Positions 5,998 through 8,503 of a DNA stretch of 8,503 bases are shown here, piece after piece. Numbering within the stretch: the stretch's first letter is position 1; each line of letters opens with the position of its first letter. Location: assembly GCA_002297645.1 (NCBI GenBank), contig DBMH01000368.1:1-8503 (forward strand), in the 5' to 3' direction. This stretch comes from Rhodanobacteraceae bacterium UBA703 (GTDB lineage Bacteria > Pseudomonadota > Gammaproteobacteria > Xanthomonadales > Rhodanobacteraceae). Under the pieces are notes generated by a model. It did not search any database. It was given only the letters and a program-made list of their open reading frames with translations, and was not told the DNA's origin. Both the position numbers and the translations under genes were made by a program.

Positions 5998-6819
5998 ATG
6001 ACCATGAAGATCACCAAGAAGATCAAAGGCTACAGCGTCGTGAAACCGGAAGAGACCGCCAAGGTCGTGCCGCCTGCGCAGGCGCCCGACGGCGCGCCGG
6101 ACGTGCCGATGGCCGAGGTCATCCAGATGCACGAGAAGGTGGAGCGTCCCGACACGCTGATCGGCGCCACCTACAAGATCAAGTCGCCGCTGTTCGAGCA
6201 TGCGCTGTACGTCACGATCAACGACATCGTGCTCAACGCCGGTACGCCGCACGAACTGCGCCGCCCGTTCGAGATCTTCATCAACTCCAAGAACATGGAC
6301 CACTTCCAGTGGATCGTGGCGCTGACGCGCATCATGTCCGCCGTGTTCCGCAAGGGCGGCGACGTGACGTTCCTGGTGGAGGAACTGAAGGCCGTGTTCG
6401 ACCCGCGCGGCGGCTACTTCAAGGCCGGTGGCGTCTACATGCCGTCGATCGTCGCCGAGCTCGGCGCCGTCATCGAACAGCACATGAAGATGATCGGCCT
6501 GCTGCACGATCCCGAACTCGACGACGCGCAGCGCAAGCTGATCGCAGAGAAGCGCGCCGAATACGAGTCGCGCGCAAAAAAAAACTCTGACGTGAGCGGT
6601 GCTGCCGGCGCGGCGTCCCCGGTCGAAGACCCGTCATCCCAGCGAAAGCGGGGATCCGTTGACGGCTCGGACACCCCCTCCGGCGCCGAAAGCGCCGCCG
6701 GGGACAACGCCGCCTTCCCCGCCGGCGCCACGATGTGCCACAAGTGCAATACGAACGCCGTCATCATCATGGACGGGTGTGCGACGTGCTTGAACTGCGG
6801 GTATTCGAAGTGCGGTTGA
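5998..6819 (+). CDS. nrdJb: class II ribonucleotide reductase second subunit NrdJb (TSCPD-like domain plus cysteine tail)
   Basis: The 273-residue product supplies the C-terminal part missing from NrdJa. It opens with KITKKIKGYSVV (4-15). A TSCPD-like domain follows at about 52-170, with YKIKSPLFEHALYVTINDIV, RRPFEIFINSKNMDHFQWI and AVFDPRGGYFKAGG, which I recognise as close to the NrdJb of Pseudomonas. A linker (about 195-245) rich in Ala, Ser and Gly then leads to a tail with Cys247, 250, 261, 264, 267 and 272, ending GYSKCG as single-chain NrdJ proteins do. The tail should pass electrons from thioredoxin to NrdJa. The ATG at 5998 or the one at 6004 could be the start; neither has a clear ribosome binding site, so translation may be weak. 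The linker is odd: it contains a nine-A run, a palindromic repeat in frame and a second hairpin. The thioredoxin gene follows after 43 bases. Confidence 0.9.
   Translation: MTMKITKKIKGYSVVKPEETAKVVPPAQAPDGAPDVPMAEVIQMHEKVERPDTLIGATYKIKSPLFEHALYVTINDIVLNAGTPHELRRPFEIFINSKNMDHFQWIVALTRIMSAVFRKGGDVTFLVEELKAVFDPRGGYFKAGGVYMPSIVAELGAVIEQHMKMIGLLHDPELDDAQRKLIAEKRAEYESRAKKNSDVSGAAGAASPVEDPSSQRKRGSVDGSDTPSGAESAAGDNAAFPAGATMCHKCNTNAVIIMDGCATCLNCGYSKCG
6576..6584 (+). other. nine-A homopolymer inside nrdJb, possible slippage site
   Basis: Nine consecutive A residues fall in codons GCA AAA AAA AAC at residues 193-196 of NrdJb. A -1 slip reaches TGA at 6588-6590 and a +1 slip reaches TGA at 6593-6595, so either would give a protein of just under 200 residues without the cysteine tail. 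In GC-rich coding DNA such a run stands out. It is also a site where sequencing indels occur; the frame here is intact. Confidence 0.5.
6633..6663 (+). repeat. dispersed-type palindromic repeat inserted in frame in nrdJb
   Basis: ATCCCAGC (6636-6643) and GCGGGGAT (6648-6655) pair with one A-G mismatch around a GAAA loop, and GTCA (6633-6636) and TGAC (6660-6663) frame the element. It closely resembles the common intergenic palindrome with core TTCCCGCGAAAGCGGGAA found scattered in many proteobacterial genomes. Here it is translated as residues 212-222 (PSSQRKRGSVD) of NrdJb, inside the linker. Identification as a repeat is from remembered similarity; only one copy is in this window. Confidence 0.55.
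6682..6696 (+). repeat. second GAAA-loop hairpin in the nrdJb linker
   Basis: GGCGC (6682-6686) and GCGCC (6692-6696) enclose CGAAA. It begins 18 bases after the palindromic repeat, and CCCC/GGGG flanks could extend it imperfectly. It encodes part of PSGAESAAG. It may be a second, shorter repeat unit or simply GC-rich linker coding. Confidence 0.35.
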
Positions 6820-6862
6820 TGGGCCATCGTCGAGGCGCAATGCACAGCGGAGCGGCCGGCCG

Positions 6863-7192
6863 ATGAGCGGCGGAGACATCCTGGTGACGACCGATGCCAC
6901 GTTCGACCGGGACGTGCTTCGAGCGGACGTGGCCGTCCTCGTCGACTTCTGGGGCGAATGGTGCGGTCCGTGCAAGGCGCTCGTGCCGTTGCTCGAACAG
7001 CTCGCGAAGGATTACGCCGGGCGCCTGAAGATCGCCAAGGTCGAGCTCGACAAGAACCAGAAGACCGCGCTCGCCTGCGGCGTGCGTTCGGCGCCGACGA
7101 TGCTGCTGTTCAAGGACGGCAAGGTGCAGGCGACGCAGATGGGTCTCGTCTCGAAGGCGCAGCTGACCCGGGTCATCGACGCGGTGCTCTGA
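6863..7192 (+). CDS. trxA: thioredoxin
   Basis: The product has 109 residues, the normal length of a single-domain cytoplasmic thioredoxin. It has the redox motif WCGPCK (33-38), the cis-proline loop SAPTM (76-80), buried Asp28 in VDFW, and GLVSKAQL (94-101) in the last helix region. A third cysteine, Cys72, is present. Thioredoxins reduce protein disulfides, and ribonucleotide reductase is their classic client. Its place 43 bases after nrdJb suggests that it reduces the NrdJb tail and is cotranscribed with it. GGAG (6849-6852) lies ten bases before the ATG. No signal peptide is seen. The genome may hold other thioredoxins, so the trxA name is by family and may not denote the main cellular copy. 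Confidence 0.93.
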   Translation: MSGGDILVTTDATFDRDVLRADVAVLVDFWGEWCGPCKALVPLLEQLAKDYAGRLKIAKVELDKNQKTALACGVRSAPTMLLFKDGKVQATQMGLVSKAQLTRVIDAVL

Positions 7193-7229
7193 CGGCGTGT
7201 CCCTGCCGGATACCGGATCGTGTCCGCTG

Positions 7230-7264
7230 CGGCGCCGCGCGAGCGCTGAGTTCGCGCGGCGCTG
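7230..7264. terminator. hairpin between convergent genes, likely bidirectional terminator
   Basis: GCGCCGCGCGA (7232-7242) and TCGCGCGGCGC (7252-7262) pair perfectly over 11 bp around a nine-base loop, and the stem can extend by a G-T and a C-G pair to 7230 and 7264. It fills the 78-base gap between the thioredoxin stop and the stop of the convergent RcnB-like gene. No T-run follows on either strand. Confidence 0.6.
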
Positions 7265-7270
7265 GATTCC

Positions 7271-7768
7271 TCAGCCGAAAATGCCGTACACCACCTGGAC
7301 GACTTCGCCGCTGTCGACGTCGATCAGCAGCGCATCCGGTCCATAGCGGACCCATTCGTAGCCGACTGGCGGAATGTCGAGGCCGAACAGCCAGTAGTCG
7401 GTGAGCCAGTAGTTGCGCCCCCAGAACAGGGGCGGCAGGATCGCGCCGATCACCCAGCGGCGATAGACGAAATTCGGCGGCGCGTGATAGGGCCCGATGC
7501 GATAGGCGCGATCGGCCTGGAAGTGATGGCCGTAGTAGCCGCGGTCGATGCTCGGAGGGCGGCGTTCGATCGCTGGTGGCGGGCGGAAGCGCGTGTAGCC
7601 GCGCGGTTCGCGCTGGGGTTCCATGTGCGGTGCCTGCATGCGCCCCATCGCGGGCATGGGTTCGCGAGGCGAGGCCGCGGCGGCCAGGGGCGGCAGGGCC
7701 GTGATGGCCGCAAGACCAAGCAGGCTTGCGCCGAGCAGCGGGGCGCGCAAGCAGATCGACAGGTTCAT
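7271..7768 (-). CDS. RcnB-family exported protein
   Basis: This 165-residue protein has a signal peptide (1-31, cleavage likely after AAA near 31-32), so it should act in the periplasm. Residues 33-95 are Pro/Arg-rich and low in complexity, with HHF at 81-83. Residues 94-165 carry the RcnB-family pattern: YHAPPNFVYRRWVIGAILPP, RNYWLTDYWLFGLDIPPVGYEWVRYG and a final DALLIDVDSGEVVQVVYG. RcnB in Escherichia coli helps set periplasmic nickel and cobalt levels; many family members have no known role, and metal binding is not evident here. The ATG at 7768 is preferred over an upstream one at 7882 because AGAGGGAAG precedes it closely and the signal peptide then starts at residue 1. Cobalt is needed for the cobalamin of NrdJ, but linking the two genes would be speculation. 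Confidence 0.85.
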   Translation of the reverse strand: MNLSICLRAPLLGASLLGLAAITALPPLAAAASPREPMPAMGRMQAPHMEPQREPRGYTRFRPPPAIERRPPSIDRGYYGHHFQADRAYRIGPYHAPPNFVYRRWVIGAILPPLFWGRNYWLTDYWLFGLDIPPVGYEWVRYGPDALLIDVDSGEVVQVVYGIFG

Positions 7769-7773
7769 GGTGC

Positions 7774-7805
7774 TTCCCTCTTGGGAAACTCCGGTTCGGC
7801 CGGAG
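7774..7805 (-). promoter_or_regulatory. tandem hairpins covering the ribosome binding site of the RcnB-like gene
   Basis: TTCCC (7774-7778) pairs with GGGAA (7783-7787) around four bases, and its minus-strand arm includes the Shine-Dalgarno GAGGGAA six bases before the ATG at 7768. Directly upstream, CTCCGG (7789-7794) pairs with CCGGAG (7800-7805) around five bases. Stacked hairpins over the ribosome binding site could limit translation. Confidence 0.35.
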
Positions 7806-8087
7806 GCCGGCGGGTCGTCTTCTCGTGCGGGCCCGGTGCTGCCTATGAATGCCCGGGCGGGTAGGGAGTTCGAACGGGACACCTCGAAGGCGGCGCGGCA
7901 TTCAACCGGCGGTTAGCGTGCCGGCGGTGCACTTGCGACGGATGTGTGGGGCACCGGCTCCGCGCGTGTCGTGCGACCGGCTGCCGGCGTGGCGGCACGC
8001 CGCGACCGGGCCGTCGCACGGGGGCCAGCGCCGGAGGGGCAGCGGTGCATCATCGCGAGACATCGCGCGATCCCGGCCTTCCGCCGC

Positions 8088-8093
8088 TACAGT
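8088..8093 (+). promoter_or_regulatory. possible -10 element for the small acidic protein gene
   Basis: TACAGT within GCTACAGTAGCG resembles -10 elements often seen in Lysobacterales. Transcription would start near 8100, leaving a leader of about 24 bases. No -35 is apparent at the right distance. Confidence 0.3.
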
Positions 8094-8123
8094 AGCGACT
8101 CCTTTTCCGACGGATGTCCGCCG

Positions 8124-8474
8124 ATGCTCAACCGCTGCGCCCTGATCGTGCGACCGCGCCAACCCTTCATCGATTGGGCGACGGCGCTCGACGCCGACAG
8201 CGTCGCCCCGGATCCGCAGGGCGAACAGATGGTCTACCTAGTACCCGAGTTCGACGACGAGGACGGTGCGCGCGAGGTGCTGGAGCAGGTCTACGCCCAC
8301 GTCTTCCAGAGCGAACTGTACTCGTGGTGGACTGACGAGGACGACTGGCCGGCCGACCGCTCCCTGGCGGCGTTCGAGGCGTGGTTCGCGGTGGAGTTCC
8401 ACACGATCGTCGTGGATCTGGTCGACGCGCCGCTGGAGGTGGAGACGCTGGAGGCTGCCGGTCCGGACGAGTGA
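8124..8474 (+). CDS. small acidic protein of unknown function
   Basis: The product has 116 residues and no signal peptide or membrane segment, so it is probably cytoplasmic. It is strongly acidic, with clusters FDDEDGAREVLEQVY (43-57) and WTDEDDWPADRS (69-80). Trp18, Trp68, Trp69, Trp75 and Trp87 are spread along it. An N-terminal strand (RCALIVRP), a second strand (QMVYLVPEF) and at least two helices (48-60, 80-93) are suggested by the pattern. I recall similar short proteins in xanthomonads annotated only as hypothetical and cannot name a family. The ATG at 8124 is preferred over a longer frame from 7944 because the upstream translation is Arg/Ala-rich and unlike the rest, and because a -10 candidate lies between. 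The ribosome binding site is weak. Confidence 0.7.
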   Translation: MLNRCALIVRPRQPFIDWATALDADSVAPDPQGEQMVYLVPEFDDEDGAREVLEQVYAHVFQSELYSWWTDEDDWPADRSLAAFEAWFAVEFHTIVVDLVDAPLEVETLEAAGPDE

Positions 8475-8503
8475 TCGCGGCATCGGTTTCCCACCGCGTC
8501 CAG

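Larger units (their letters stand above)
7769..8123. other. 355-base divergent intergenic region without a gene
   Basis: This GC-rich stretch separates the RcnB-like gene and the small acidic protein gene. Open frames here lack start signals and family resemblance. It holds the hairpins at 7774-7805 and the -10 candidate at 8088-8093. A loose inverted repeat GCCCGG (7831-7836)/CCGGGC (7853-7858) is also present. The part 7860-8080 shows nothing I can name. Confidence 0.5.

Noticed and set aside
7902..8162. 86-codon minus-strand frame and several plus-strand frames in the gap before the small acidic protein
   Set aside because: Arg/Ala-rich translations, no ribosome binding sites, no recognisable features.
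1..8503. Horizontal-transfer signs, insertion sequences, CRISPR, tRNA or toxin-antitoxin genes
   Set aside because: No inverted-repeat-bounded transposase gene, no regular spaced repeats, no cloverleaf, and no small paired genes of that kind were seen; base composition is even apart from the H1-like gene and the regulatory region.

Overview
The window is GC-rich DNA (roughly two thirds G+C by eye) with eight protein-coding genes on both strands. It most resembles a gammaproteobacterium of the Lysobacterales (Xanthomonadales) or a close relative. The hints are a class II ribonucleotide reductase split into NrdJa and NrdJb (the split form characterised in Pseudomonas aeruginosa), -10 elements of the form GCTAnnnTnGCG, and a dispersed palindrome with a GAAA loop of a kind common in that group. 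The taxonomic call is an inference. I see no tRNA, rRNA, CRISPR, insertion sequence or phage gene.

Layout. Positions 1-973 (minus): a PstS-like periplasmic phosphate-type binding protein cut by the left edge. 1136-2521 (minus): a DegQ/HtrA periplasmic serine protease with two PDZ domains. 2522-2993: a divergent control region holding a possible sigma-E-type promoter for the protease, a sigma-70-type promoter for nrdJa, two tandem NrdR boxes 32 bp apart, and a long hairpin-rich leader. 2994-5141 (plus): NrdJa, the catalytic part of an adenosylcobalamin-dependent ribonucleotide reductase. 5223-5828 (plus): a Lys/Ala-rich histone H1-like protein. 5998-6819 (plus): NrdJb, with the TSCPD-like domain and the cysteine-rich tail. 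6863-7192 (plus): a thioredoxin with WCGPC. 7271-7768 (minus): an exported RcnB-family protein. 8124-8474 (plus): a small acidic protein of unknown function.

How the genes fit together. NrdJa carries the active-site cysteines but no C-terminal cysteine pair. NrdJb supplies the cysteine tail that should re-reduce the active site, and the adjacent thioredoxin is a natural electron donor to that tail. The three therefore read as one dNTP-synthesis unit, and the NrdR boxes place it under the usual bacterial regulator of ribonucleotide reductases. The surprising parts are an H1-like DNA-binding protein gene placed between the two halves of the enzyme, a strong hairpin before nrdJb, and within nrdJb a run of nine A residues and an in-frame palindromic repeat, both in the linker between the TSCPD-like domain and the cysteine tail. 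The flanking protease, binding protein and RcnB-like gene are envelope genes with no evident link to the reductase.
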